Below, one piece after another: positions 31,059 to 40,495 of a stretch of DNA of 64,000 nucleotides. Under the pieces are notes generated by a model. It had not been told where the DNA came from and did not search any database. It saw nothing but the letters and a program-made list of their open reading frames with translations. Numbering within the stretch: position 1 is the stretch's first letter; every line of letters begins with the position of its first letter. Source of the DNA: Rapana venosa (taxonomy: Eukaryota; Mollusca; Gastropoda; Neogastropoda; Muricidae); assembly GCA_028751875.1 (NCBI GenBank), contig CM054135.1, positions 2,755,360-2,819,359 on the forward strand. Reading direction: 5' to 3'. The position numbers and the translations under genes are program-made.

Positions 31059-31790
31059 TTAGTCTTTTATTTCAAGTGTGACGTGCAAGTCTTCACAGTC
31101 AACTATTCTCTTAGATACATCTTTGATTGTTATTGTAAGCGTTTCATGAAATCCCTCCTCTAGCTCTTTGAATTGAAGTGAATTAAAGCTTGCATGTTGA
31201 ATGTTGTAGAATGGGTTACTTGTTGATTGTAATGGCGGAAGACTTCGAAGCAGATTAGAAGGGTATGTTAGATTGTTTACTGCTTCTTGGCAGTTTGTTA
31301 TACTTGGTTGAGTCATGTGCACGAAAAGCAAATTGTTTAGTGGAAAGCTAATTGGATAGGTACCATAAACTTGATTGTATGCCCCGCTATTAGTAAACTC
31401 TACTTCACCACTTCTTGTTACTTGGCTTGGCCTATAAGTCATCCCCAACATAGAAGCAAGTGCTACTGGTAAGAATATACTCGGATGAGAAAATCCAATA
31501 GTTACTTTCAACGTTGTCTTGTCGAGGTCTATTCTAATGTCTAATGGATTAAAGTAAGTCTCTACTAGTGTCGGGAAGGTATAATAACCCATTGGTATAG
31601 CATGTCTCTTAAGTTCATTGGTTATAGTCACTTTTATTCTAAACCAATTGCTTTTATTATCAATGTATATCCATGGTGCTTTGTAGAAGATATCGTGTAG
31701 TGTAATTGATTTATCTTTGGATCTATTATCAATGGGATTTGTCAGTTTGACAGGAACTCCAGACTTTATGTTTGTTAGTGTTATAAACAT
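31059..31790 (-). CDS. Tandem paralogue 2 of a 243-aa beta-rich protein
   Basis: Same length as its neighbour (243 residues) and starting MFITLTNIKSGVPVKLTNPI. The first ~36 residues and the last ~60 residues are close to paralogue 1, while the middle (about 40-180) has diverged strongly. GYYTFPTL replaces GYYDFYAL, and SMLGMTYRPSQV replaces the LLGF region. The start at 31,790 is preferred over a longer upstream frame because it aligns with the paralogue and leaves room for the divergent promoter. The repeat unit between the two start codons is 762 bp. Confidence 0.75.
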   Translation of the reverse strand: MFITLTNIKSGVPVKLTNPIDNRSKDKSITLHDIFYKAPWIYIDNKSNWFRIKVTITNELKRHAIPMGYYTFPTLVETYFNPLDIRIDLDKTTLKVTIGFSHPSIFLPVALASMLGMTYRPSQVTRSGEVEFTNSGAYNQVYGTYPISFPLNNLLFVHMTQPSITNCQEAVNNLTYPSNLLRSLPPLQSTSNPFYNIQHASFNSLQFKELEEGFHETLTITIKDVSKRIVDCEDLHVTLEIKD

Positions 31791-31814
31791 TATTAATCTA
31801 TAGATAGAATAATA
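31791..31814. promoter_or_regulatory. 24-bp divergent promoter region
   Basis: Only 24 bp (TATTAATCTATAGATAGAAT followed by AATA) separate the start codons of paralogue 2 (minus) and the 347-aa gene (plus). Both promoters and leaders must overlap this AT-rich segment or the coding regions themselves. A related string occurs upstream of paralogue 1 at 31,029-31,056. Confidence 0.5.
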
Positions 31815-32858
31815 ATGTATAAATATAATAAGGACGCGGTTTACAAGCCAGGACCTCACTATAATGAAAAGACTATCAGCTTCAGTAAGCTAGATATAGC
31901 AGTGTCAGAGTCATTAATGTTTGAGGTGAAAGTTCCAGATCCACTAAAGTCATACTTAAACCCCCCAATTAAGGATGATGGCACAGCAAAAGCATGGCTG
32001 TCTAATCCAATTCAGTTCTATCAGAATCACTTAAACTTTGCAATCAGCTGTGCTACTACTGGTTGTGGTGTTTCGTATGCTGAGCACATGAATCATCCAA
32101 ATCAGTTAGTGAAGTCAGTGTACAGGTTTCATGTTTACTATCAGTTCAGACGTGTGCTGGCAGAGCTGCGGGTTCCATTGTCTACCGATAGCAACTTCAA
32201 TCCATTCAATAGCAGGATTAATATGAAAGCGTATGAGCGGCTGTGCAATGAGTTTAATGTTCCAGAATCAACAATATTCAGACAGGAGCAGGACAGGAAT
32301 CATGGAATGGGAACTCTGTATCGATGGGGTGTTCACAGAAGGTATAATTATGATTGGTGGCCTCCACATACATCTTTCTCTCACAGTGCAAATGTTGTTC
32401 TTGGATCAATAGAGCAAGAGCACAGAAATGCGTGGACTACTTTCATTCTTGATAAGAGTGAAGGGTTAACACGACCAGGATTAGAAAGAATTAATGACTC
32501 TGTCAGGGCTTATGTTTGGTGCTTGCTTGGATCGCAGGCGCAGACAAGGTCAAGCATTATTGGTAGTGGCTTCGATGCACAGAAACAGTTTCTGGCAAAC
32601 CTTGAAGACAGTATTATCTCAGCAATTGACTTGCCATCGAGTATTAAGCGCTATCAAGATGTTCTTCATTATGCCAGGTCTAAGGTTGACTTCGCTGTTG
32701 GACATGGGCTGTACATGCTGCCTTCTAATATGCAGTTGCAGATAGGAACAATTACAAACTACAACAACAATATTATTATAGCTGGTGATGATGTACAGCT
32801 TGGAAAGAATGAAAGCTTAAACAGATGCGCCAGCAAAGAGTGTGGTGAATCATGCTGA
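31815..32858 (+). CDS. Conserved-type 347-aa element protein, probable structural
   Basis: The sequence is rich in aromatic residues: KAWLSNPIQFYQNHLNFAIS, CATTGCGVSYAEHM, LYRWGVHRRYNYDWWPPHTS, then GSQAQTRSSIIGSGFDAQKQ and YARSKVDFAVGHGLYMLPSN. No enzymatic signature is recognised. I recall close relatives among uncharacterised invertebrate proteins with the same order of blocks. The frame ends in a Cys-containing tail (CASKECGESC), but the following frame, open and without an ATG, encodes a polar linker and a membrane helix. The natural protein may therefore extend into it. Divergent from paralogue 2 and close to the coat candidate, it is probably a virion component (inference). Confidence 0.8.
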   Translation: MYKYNKDAVYKPGPHYNEKTISFSKLDIAVSESLMFEVKVPDPLKSYLNPPIKDDGTAKAWLSNPIQFYQNHLNFAISCATTGCGVSYAEHMNHPNQLVKSVYRFHVYYQFRRVLAELRVPLSTDSNFNPFNSRINMKAYERLCNEFNVPESTIFRQEQDRNHGMGTLYRWGVHRRYNYDWWPPHTSFSHSANVVLGSIEQEHRNAWTTFILDKSEGLTRPGLERINDSVRAYVWCLLGSQAQTRSSIIGSGFDAQKQFLANLEDSIISAIDLPSSIKRYQDVLHYARSKVDFAVGHGLYMLPSNMQLQIGTITNYNNNIIIAGDDVQLGKNESLNRCASKECGESC

Positions 32859-33042
32859 TGAGAGTCATGCTGCTGTTGTGCCGAAGAAAGATAAAACAGT
32901 GACAAGCACAACGACGAGTCATACAAGCACGGTGACACCTGTGCAAGACAAAAAAATAGTTGTAGACAGTCACTTTGAAGAAGTAGCTGCTTTAACTAGT
33001 GTGCTTGTTTTAGGTGGACTTGCCTACCTTTATCTTAGATAA
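32842..33042 (+). CDS. Membrane-anchor tail, likely C-terminus of the 347-aa protein
   Basis: The frame is open from about 32,821 and contains no ATG; the coordinate uses a GTG. It encodes a polar Thr/Ser/Lys-rich linker (VPKKDKTVTSTTTSHTSTVT), an acidic FEEVAALTS turn and a terminal hydrophobic helix (LVLGGLAYLYLR). Since it lacks its own start and follows the previous gene with a one-base frame change, it most likely is that protein's C-terminal membrane anchor, separated by a frame break near 32,820-32,855. A separately translated peptide is less likely. It overlaps the 3' end of the opposite gene by 33 bp. Confidence 0.6.
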   Translation: MVNHADESHAAVVPKKDKTVTSTTTSHTSTVTPVQDKKIVVDSHFEEVAALTSVLVLGGLAYLYLR

Positions 33043-34221
33043 GAGAAATCCAATAATTAAAACAAGTAGTGCCCACAAATTCTCGGCAAAGAACCCAACA
33101 ACTTTCCCTGCTGCTGATAATAACCAACTAACAAGAGAGCCGATGATTCCTGGAAGAGCACTTCCTGCCTTATAGGCTAATTTTTTTAATAGATTAGCTA
33201 AGTGATCTAGTTGTTTCTTAATCCAGTTTTTGTCTGGTGTTGGTTGAGGTGTTGGTGGAGGAGGCGGTGTTGATGAGCCTGTTAGTGCAAATACAAGTGT
33301 ACTTATAGCAAAGCCTAGTGCTGTGAGTATGCTAACAATTGTTACACCTTGCTCTCTAAATAATGTTCTGATTCTTTCTGCTAGTGTCGTGTCTTCATAA
33401 AGAATGCGATGAACTGTCTCTTTTATTCTACTGATCTGTGATTGTAGTTGTTCTCTGTTGCCGCTCAAGACCTCTAATCTTATCTTGCGCTCTTCTTGCA
33501 GTCCTTTTAGTCGTTGTGTGATTCTATCTTTCACTACTTGATCTAGATTTGCATCGTCTGCTTCTGCTAGTTTATTCTTTTCAAGTTCTATGCGATTGTC
33601 TACTTCACCTAGCTTTGCTAAATTATTTACCAGTTCACCTCTAATGCTTTGTAGTGCTTTGTTTAGTCCCATTATTTCTCTCAGTGGTAGTGGTTGGTCA
33701 TCTATTGTTTTCATGGCAGTGTCTTCATCTACTTGTGTGAAGCTAGTTTCTAGTTCTCTAATTGTTTCCGATGTTGTGGTTGCTGCATGTGCTAAGTCTT
33801 GAAGTGGTATAGCTTCAATATCTATTGGTAGTGTTCGTTCAGCTCTCTGAAGTGGTCCAATGACTCGCTTGGGTATTTTAGAGACTGTCAGGGCTTCGCT
33901 GATGCCTAACTTTCTCTGTAGTGCAACTCTCAGTCTTTGTCTAAGTGTATTCTTAGCAAGAAACTGATTAGGATTATTCTTTGCTGTTATCTGAATCCTT
34001 TCACCAGTTTCACTTATAACAAAGATATTTCCTTTGCTGTCCATAAAATAATCATTGTGATCTATTATTGTTGGTGATTGCTGGTCAAGGTAAGTGTGAA
34101 ATTCTTTTATTCTTTCTTCTAGTAATTCTGTTCTTAATGAAGCTGTTGTATGTGTTGTTGCTGTTGCTTCACTCATATCATCTCCATGAGCAAATATATC
34201 GTCAACATCGTGGTCTTCCAT
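33010..34221 (-). CDS. Coiled-coil, multi-pass membrane protein, 403 aa
   Basis: Residues 1-50 are acidic and Thr-rich. A region at 50-105 contains DYFMDSKGNIFVI and NPNQFLAKNTLRQRLR. Residues 175-275 are strongly helical and coiled-coil-like (LQSIRGELVNNLAKLGEVDN onwards). A first membrane segment is at about 293-314 (VSILTALGFAISTLVFALTG), followed by a Pro-rich linker (318-330), a basic amphipathic segment, and two further hydrophobic segments near 355-377 and 381-397. The topology suggests a spike- or fusion-like, or internal-membrane, protein, but no fusion peptide or cleavage site is recognised. I recall unnamed relatives in cnidarian annotations. It diverges from the capsid candidate across a 43-bp spacer. 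Confidence 0.8.
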   Translation of the reverse strand: MEDHDVDDIFAHGDDMSEATATTHTTASLRTELLEERIKEFHTYLDQQSPTIIDHNDYFMDSKGNIFVISETGERIQITAKNNPNQFLAKNTLRQRLRVALQRKLGISEALTVSKIPKRVIGPLQRAERTLPIDIEAIPLQDLAHAATTTSETIRELETSFTQVDEDTAMKTIDDQPLPLREIMGLNKALQSIRGELVNNLAKLGEVDNRIELEKNKLAEADDANLDQVVKDRITQRLKGLQEERKIRLEVLSGNREQLQSQISRIKETVHRILYEDTTLAERIRTLFREQGVTIVSILTALGFAISTLVFALTGSSTPPPPPTPQPTPDKNWIKKQLDHLANLLKKLAYKAGSALPGIIGSLVSWLLSAAGKVVGFFAENLWALLVLIIGFLLSKIKVGKST

Positions 34222-34264
34222 TTTATTCTATTATTGTTTTTTTATTTTGCTACTAATAGAAAAG
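34222..34264. promoter_or_regulatory. 43-bp divergent promoter region
   Basis: The AT-rich spacer between the start codons of the 403-aa gene (minus) and the capsid candidate (plus) contains TTTTATTCTATTATTG and a T-run. Read on the minus strand it gives AATAATAGAATAAAATG, similar to the AGAATAATAATG that precedes the 347-aa gene. A shared promoter element for structural genes is possible. Confidence 0.45.
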
Positions 34265-35223
34265 ATGGCACAACAAACATTTGGGGCGTTGCTTGATCCG
34301 TACAGGCGTTTAAAGGAACCATTGGGTATCAAGGCAAATAGGCAATCGATAGTTATCACAAATAACCCATCAACTATCGAAGAGAACCAGATTCTAACTG
34401 TTAGGTTTCCTAATTTGGGAAAAGATGAAGTTATTGTTCCAGGCACAACAAGACTTGCTTTCAATATTGATCTAGAAGCAACAGCTGATGCAAACAGAAC
34501 TATTGTTGGGAACTTGGGCAGAGCTATTGTTAAAAAGATTAGTGTTAAACTAGAAGGTCGAGAGGTACTGTCGCTGAACAATGCAGATGTATTCTTTCTT
34601 TATGCTGATTTATGGATGACTAGTGAAAAAAGAAGTGATCTTGTTTATCAGGGCATACAGAGTAATGAGGGGATAAAACACAGAATTAATGCTGGTGATA
34701 AGGCAATTAATGCAGAAAGTGTGCGTATGTTTCGCGCTTATGGAAATAGGTTTTGCATTCCTCTAGACTTTGAGTTGCTTAGCTCTCACATGCCTTATTA
34801 TCAAGGTGCACTTAGAGATAGGTTGTCTTATGAACTTACATTTAATGATAGTGCACGTGTTGTTAGGTCTAGTGATACTAATGCAAAATACAAAGTATCG
34901 GGTATATCCTTAGAGTATGATGTTTTAATCTCCAGAAATTGCTCGTATGATTGCACAGCAGATCAGTCAAGACTTGCTATTTATTATGAAAGGGTGTTGA
35001 ATCACAGTACAATAATGAAAGACACTGCTGATACTCTATGGAACATAAATATAAATACACCAGCTAGGTCACTAAAAGGCATCTTAATGTTGTTTGAACA
35101 GCCAGCGAATGCTCCCTTGCTAGATCAAGTAACCTTTATAAACCCCAAAATTAAACTGTATCTCACTATTGAAGGAAGCCAACCAGTATTGTCAGGTTTT
35201 CTCCCCAAAAAGCACTTTGAAAA
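34265..35223 (+). CDS. Candidate major capsid protein, truncated by gap (first 319 aa)
   Basis: The ATG at 34,265 is preferred over one 18 bp upstream, giving MAQQTFGALLDPYRRLKEPL. Early blocks include NPSTIEENQILTVRFPNLG, DEVIVPGTTRLAFNIDL and IVGNLGRAIVKKISVKLEGR. Middle blocks include AYGNRFCIPLDFELLSSHMP, YYQGALRDRLSYELTFND and GISLEYDVLI; late blocks include DTLWNININTPARSLKGILM. Alternating beta strands, a Pro-rich turn after the first sheet, and a F-x-I-P-L-x-F-E motif before a base-of-barrel segment resemble double jelly-roll coat proteins of Polinton-related viruses. No fold prediction was possible here. The frame is open into the 500-N gap, and the sequence after the gap does not visibly continue it. 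Confidence 0.7.
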
Positions 35224-35723
35224 NNNNNNNNNNNNNNNNNNNNNNNNNNNNNNNNNNNNNNNNNNNNNNNNNNNNNNNNNNNNNNNNNNNNNNNNNNNNN
35301 NNNNNNNNNNNNNNNNNNNNNNNNNNNNNNNNNNNNNNNNNNNNNNNNNNNNNNNNNNNNNNNNNNNNNNNNNNNNNNNNNNNNNNNNNNNNNNNNNNNN
35401 NNNNNNNNNNNNNNNNNNNNNNNNNNNNNNNNNNNNNNNNNNNNNNNNNNNNNNNNNNNNNNNNNNNNNNNNNNNNNNNNNNNNNNNNNNNNNNNNNNNN
35501 NNNNNNNNNNNNNNNNNNNNNNNNNNNNNNNNNNNNNNNNNNNNNNNNNNNNNNNNNNNNNNNNNNNNNNNNNNNNNNNNNNNNNNNNNNNNNNNNNNNN
35601 NNNNNNNNNNNNNNNNNNNNNNNNNNNNNNNNNNNNNNNNNNNNNNNNNNNNNNNNNNNNNNNNNNNNNNNNNNNNNNNNNNNNNNNNNNNNNNNNNNNN
35701 NNNNNNNNNNNNNNNNNNNNNNN
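35224..35723. other. Assembly gap (500 N)
   Basis: Exactly 500 Ns, the look of a fixed-size scaffold gap of unknown true length. It removes the 3' end of the capsid candidate and the right terminus of the element. Base composition and texture change completely across it. Confidence 1.
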
Positions 35724-36499
35724 GATTCTGCTAAAATAGGGTTTGATTTGATGACGTTTTGGGGGGGCAGTGTAAAGAGTGAAAAGAACAGGACCTGAAC
35801 TGATCCTGGGGACCCCAATTTCCCAGTCTGGCCCCTCCCTATATTCTAAAATCTTTGGGTTTAATAAAAATATTCTCTTCCCCGTTTTTTCAAATTTAGG
35901 TTTAGTGTCTAACCCAGTTTACATTTCACATTTACAAAATGATTAGTCAGACATTGTTTAAAAAGGGGGATACAGAAAAATCACCATGTTAGCACGAATT
36001 TTGATATGGGCCCATACAAAAAAAGGTGAACTGTTTAAGGGTTTAAAAGACAAACATCATGGTTTAGTTACCTTGTAGACTTAAAGTATTTTCTTCTCCC
36101 TATCCCTTGCATGAAACATCTTTAGAAATTTGTTCTGTGGTGGATCAGTGGCTCTAAGAAATGTGCAGGGGAAAGTTTTTGGGGATCTTTTGAAATTTGT
36201 AAATTCGTCCCTTTGTAAAACCAGAAAAAAAATGAAAAACATTTTGTCTTTTTGGGGGGGGTTATGGTTTAAGAGAGAGAGAGAGGAGAGGAGAGAGTGA
36301 GAGGGAGAGAGAGGAGGGGAGAGAGAGAGAGAGAGAGAGGAGAGGGGGGGCTTGGGGCTGTTGAAAGCAGAAAAGGGGAAAAGGAGATGAGGAGGAGAGG
36401 AGCGAGGGGAGAGGGAGAGAGTTTGTGCTGACCATGGTAAAATAGGGCTGGGGCTATTGTTCCTTTGGGTTAGTTTGTGTGGTTTTTGGGTTTTTGGTG

Positions 36500-36530
<31 letters not shown>

Positions 36531-36981
36531 TGTGAGGGTTTGTGTATGTGTGTGTTTTGTGGTGTTTGATTGTGTTTTTGTGTGTATTTTTTGTGATTGG
36601 GGGGAATTGTGGTATATTATGTGTGTGGGGGGGGAGGGGGGGTTTTCTTTTGTGTATGTGTGAGATTGTGAGTGTGTGTGTGTGTGATTCTGTGTGTGTT
36701 GGTGTAGTTTTTAGTAGTATTTTATTTGTAGTAGTCCTTTCAATTTTATGCCCTTTCCCCACATAAAGTGATGCCCCTTTGTGTGTATTTGGGGGTTACT
36801 CAGTTCCTTCTATTCTCTCTCACTCTCTCCTTCCCCTCTTTTCTATTTTTATATAATATTTTTTATATATATATTTATTTTTTTTATTATATATTTTATT
36901 TATCTTTTAAATTTTATTTTTTTAATTTATCTTTTAAATAATTATAAGAATTTTGTCATTTCTCTCTCTCTCTCCTCTCTT

Positions 36982-37019
<38 letters not shown>

Positions 37020-40000
37020 CTTTCTCTCTCTGGTGTCGGGGGGTTTTTTCTTTTGTTGTGTGTGGTGTTGTTTTTCCTGATTTCTCTTCTCTCTCTCTTC
37101 TCTCACTTTTGTGTGGTGTACTGTATTTGTGGGGGTGTGGTGTGTGTAAAATTGTGGTGTGTCTGAGGGGGGGTTGTTTTTTTTGTTTGCTAGTTTTTGC
37201 TTTTTTGTCCCTGTCATTTTGGGGTTAGAGCTTGAGGCACCAATGGTGAGGTTTGCGTTTGCGTTGTTTCTGCCCACCTTAAAAAAATTTAAACCCAACC
37301 ACATTCCGTGGTTTCGGGGAATACTTTTTTTGTTTTTGTTGTTGTTGTTGTTGTTCTGTTGTTGTTGTTGTTGGTGCACCCCCCAGTTTTTAAAGCCCAA
37401 AGGGGGCAGGATGATGTCACCCAGAACATGCCAAACCTTTTGTTCATCATATCCACCGGGAAATCCTGGAGTAGGAAAGTAACCTGGTGAAAAGTTTTGT
37501 GTGTATCACGTAGCCCTTTTGGGGGGGGGGGGGGTGTCTGTTGGGTTTTTGGGGGGTTTTTTTTTCCTCTGTCAATTTGGTTGTGTTTTTTGGTTTTGTG
37601 TGGTGGGTGTGTGTGTTGTGTGTGGGTGTGTGTGTTATTTTATTTATTTAAGGGGGGAAGGGAGAGGGAGAGAAAAAGAAGTAGATAAGATAATGGGATG
37701 ATAGTGGGATAGAAAATAGATGGGATGAAGATAGAAAGATAGGTAGGTAGGTAGATAAATGGTAGAGAAGAGATAATGTGATAAAAGTAGATGGGTAGAT
37801 AGATAGATTTGGTTAGTTAGATAGGTAGAAGTAGGTGAAAAGAAAGTAGATGATGATAGTGATAGAAATAGATAGATAATTTAATAGATAGTTTGATAGA
37901 TAGTTTTTGATAAAATAGTAATAGATAAAAAATACTTTCTCGAACAGTGAGGTAAGATATATATTTCAAATTACCTTTTACTGGTTTATTTTGTAAACTT
38001 GTGAATGTTTTTTTTTTTTTTTTAAAAAAAATTTACTTTTTAAAAATTTTTTTAAAAGGTTTGTCTTGTTTTTAAAAATAGAATTTCTTTTACAAAATTG
38101 TCATTCCAACATGGGGGATTTGTGACATGAGGGTTTGCTAGTTATTAGATTTTTCTTCTGATTTTCAAAAGTAATTTAAAACCCAAAATTTGTTTTTAAA
38201 TTTAATGCCAAAAAGTTTTGTTTAAACTCCCAAGCAGAAACATCTTTTCTTTTTCTAAAACAAAAAATGGGGGTGGTTAAATACCTTTTGGGGGTGCCCT
38301 TGGGTTTTCCCAAAGTCGGGGGCCCAATTTTAAAATTCACTCACAAAGAACTATACGTATCTCAACAATTTTATAGCTTCCACTGAAAAAGAAAACGAAC
38401 AGTATAAAAAAAACGTGTTTTTGATCAGCCCCCTTCCTCCCCTCTTTCAGGGCTTAAAAACCCAGATTTCAACTTCGTTTCTTTTTTTAAGTCACGACCG
38501 CCCCAACGTAATTTGGTGCAAAATCGGCACATTCTTCCCTGACCGAATTTTTATCACTGGCCTTCACCTTGACCAAAAATTCTCTGGCAGGTATTTTTTC
38601 CCCCGCCCAAAAGGGACATCGCGATGCTTTTTAGTGTGTGGTTTTTTGTTTCTTCCAAAATTTTCTCTGTCTGACAACGAAAGCTGCAGCTTTTTGATCA
38701 GAGCGTTTTCGCTTTCTTCGCTTTTTTATAAAAGGAGGAATATTTTCTTTTCAAAGTTTTTTCTTTTGCCCCCCTGGTTTAATATCATAAACTCGTGTTT
38801 AAATTATGAAATTGCTTGTTTTTGTCGGGTTCTCTTTTTTGTCAAGTTTTAGTTTGTTAGCTGTGGGTACTTTTTACCGATCTTTTTCATTTGATGCCCG
38901 TTTTTTTTTTCTCAAAAAGAAATAAAAAGCCATTACTGTATTTGGGGAAAAGGGTTGTTTGTGAAAAAGAAAAAATTTGGGACAAAATTTTTAAATAGTC
39001 CAGTTTTTTTTGTGCAGCGTTCGGTTAGGACGAAACGAAAACGTAAAGTTTTTGTACAGCCGTAAATTCTTGTTGAAGTTTTACTTTCTTTTTTTTAAGA
39101 TGTTATAGTGTTTTATTCGAACAATTAGCGCAGAGTGATTTTTTCAGTGTCTGAATGTTTTTATGGAAATATTTTGTTGATCTGTAAACTCCCGTATTTA
39201 AACCCATTGGTTGTGACACGAAACCCAAGATACGGTGGTTCTGTCTGGCTGTTGTCTAGAAGATACCTAATATTGTCTCGCGTTTTGTCATTCAGTTATT
39301 TATTCTTATATGGGTTTGGTTTGTTGTTGAAAATATAAACCGCAGCAATTTTGTTTGTGGTTTGGCCTTAAAAATTGCCCTAAAAAGTTTAGCTTGTTAG
39401 TCGTGACAGGAAATGGGTTGATTATGGTTTTGTGTCACGCTCTGATCTTCCCCGTAACAAATCGTTCCCCTTTTCCTCGGGAACAGTTTTAGTGTTGTTT
39501 CAGGGGAAGTGATTGATCTACCGATCGTTTTTAATCGTTGAGTCAACTGTAAATGAGTAAAAGTCTGGCAGGCAACGTTAATGTTTGTACCAAAATGCGC
39601 CTTTTACGAGCTCGGCGTTTCTGGTACGCCCCAAAAACCGTCAATCGTTTCTACCACTTATGTTCCATAGGGGTTCAAATTCAATAAACAATGACGTTCT
39701 TCCCTTTTAAAATTTGTTTATTTGAGAGATGGATCAATGCTGGAAGTCCCCAATTTTAACTTTTTTTTAAATCGTGAAACTTTACAAGTCCTGATCGTTA
39801 TTATGAAAACCACATATGGGTTGGGTTTTTTGTTTTGGTTTCGTTCGTTTTTGTTTTTTTGTCAACATTTTGGGAAACCCAATTTTCTTTTAATGTGCAA
39901 GACAAGCGTTGTAAAAAAAAAAATAAACACCAAATGACACACATTCAATTTACACAAAAAACAAAACATACGTTGAAAATTTGGGTTATGACAGAACCAT

Positions 40001-40451
40001 GAAGGCCTTTTTGCAAAAAAAAAACCTTTTTTTGAGCAAAATAAGCAAATTACATGTTAAATTTTAATAGGGTGTCACACACACACACAACACACACACC
40101 CCCACACACACCAGTGTGCGATCCCCATTCATGCCACAATACAACCCCCCCCCACACTTCTCTTTCATGCCCCTGACAACCCCACACCTTTTCATTTCAT
40201 CTAATTTTTTGCTCACTCACACAACACCCACACACACCACACACAACAAACACACAATTATGTGTTATAAAGGAGAAGTCTAAGAGGGGGGTCAGTTACA
40301 AAGAAGAGCAGTGTCTAAGAAAAGAGACTTTTCAGGTGGGGTTTTTTGATAGGAATAAAGGGGGGGGTGCCCCCTATTTCATAGGGTGCAGGGGATTTGA
40401 CATTTTAAATTTTTTTTAACTTGTTCAATGTAAAAAAATATGTGTGGTGTG

Positions 40452-40495
<44 letters not shown>

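Larger units (their letters stand above)
23943..35223. mobile_element. Virus-like element with protein-primed-type PolB (right end missing)
   Basis: About 11.3 kb with densely packed genes on both strands, almost no simple repeats, and a sharp contrast to the microsatellite-filled surroundings. It has a palindrome and short tandem repeats at the left, a family B DNA polymerase, a candidate major capsid protein, two tandem paralogues and several membrane proteins. I recall similar uncharacterised protein sets from cnidarian and mollusc genome annotations but could not check this. No integrase, FtsK/HerA-type ATPase or adenovirus-type protease is visible. The right end lies in or beyond the 500-N gap. 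It could be an endogenous DNA virus or a Polinton-related element of an unnamed lineage. Confidence 0.85.

Noticed and set aside
35169..35818. Frames spanning the N gap
   Set aside because: The reading across Ns is meaningless; only the segment left of 35,223 is supported.
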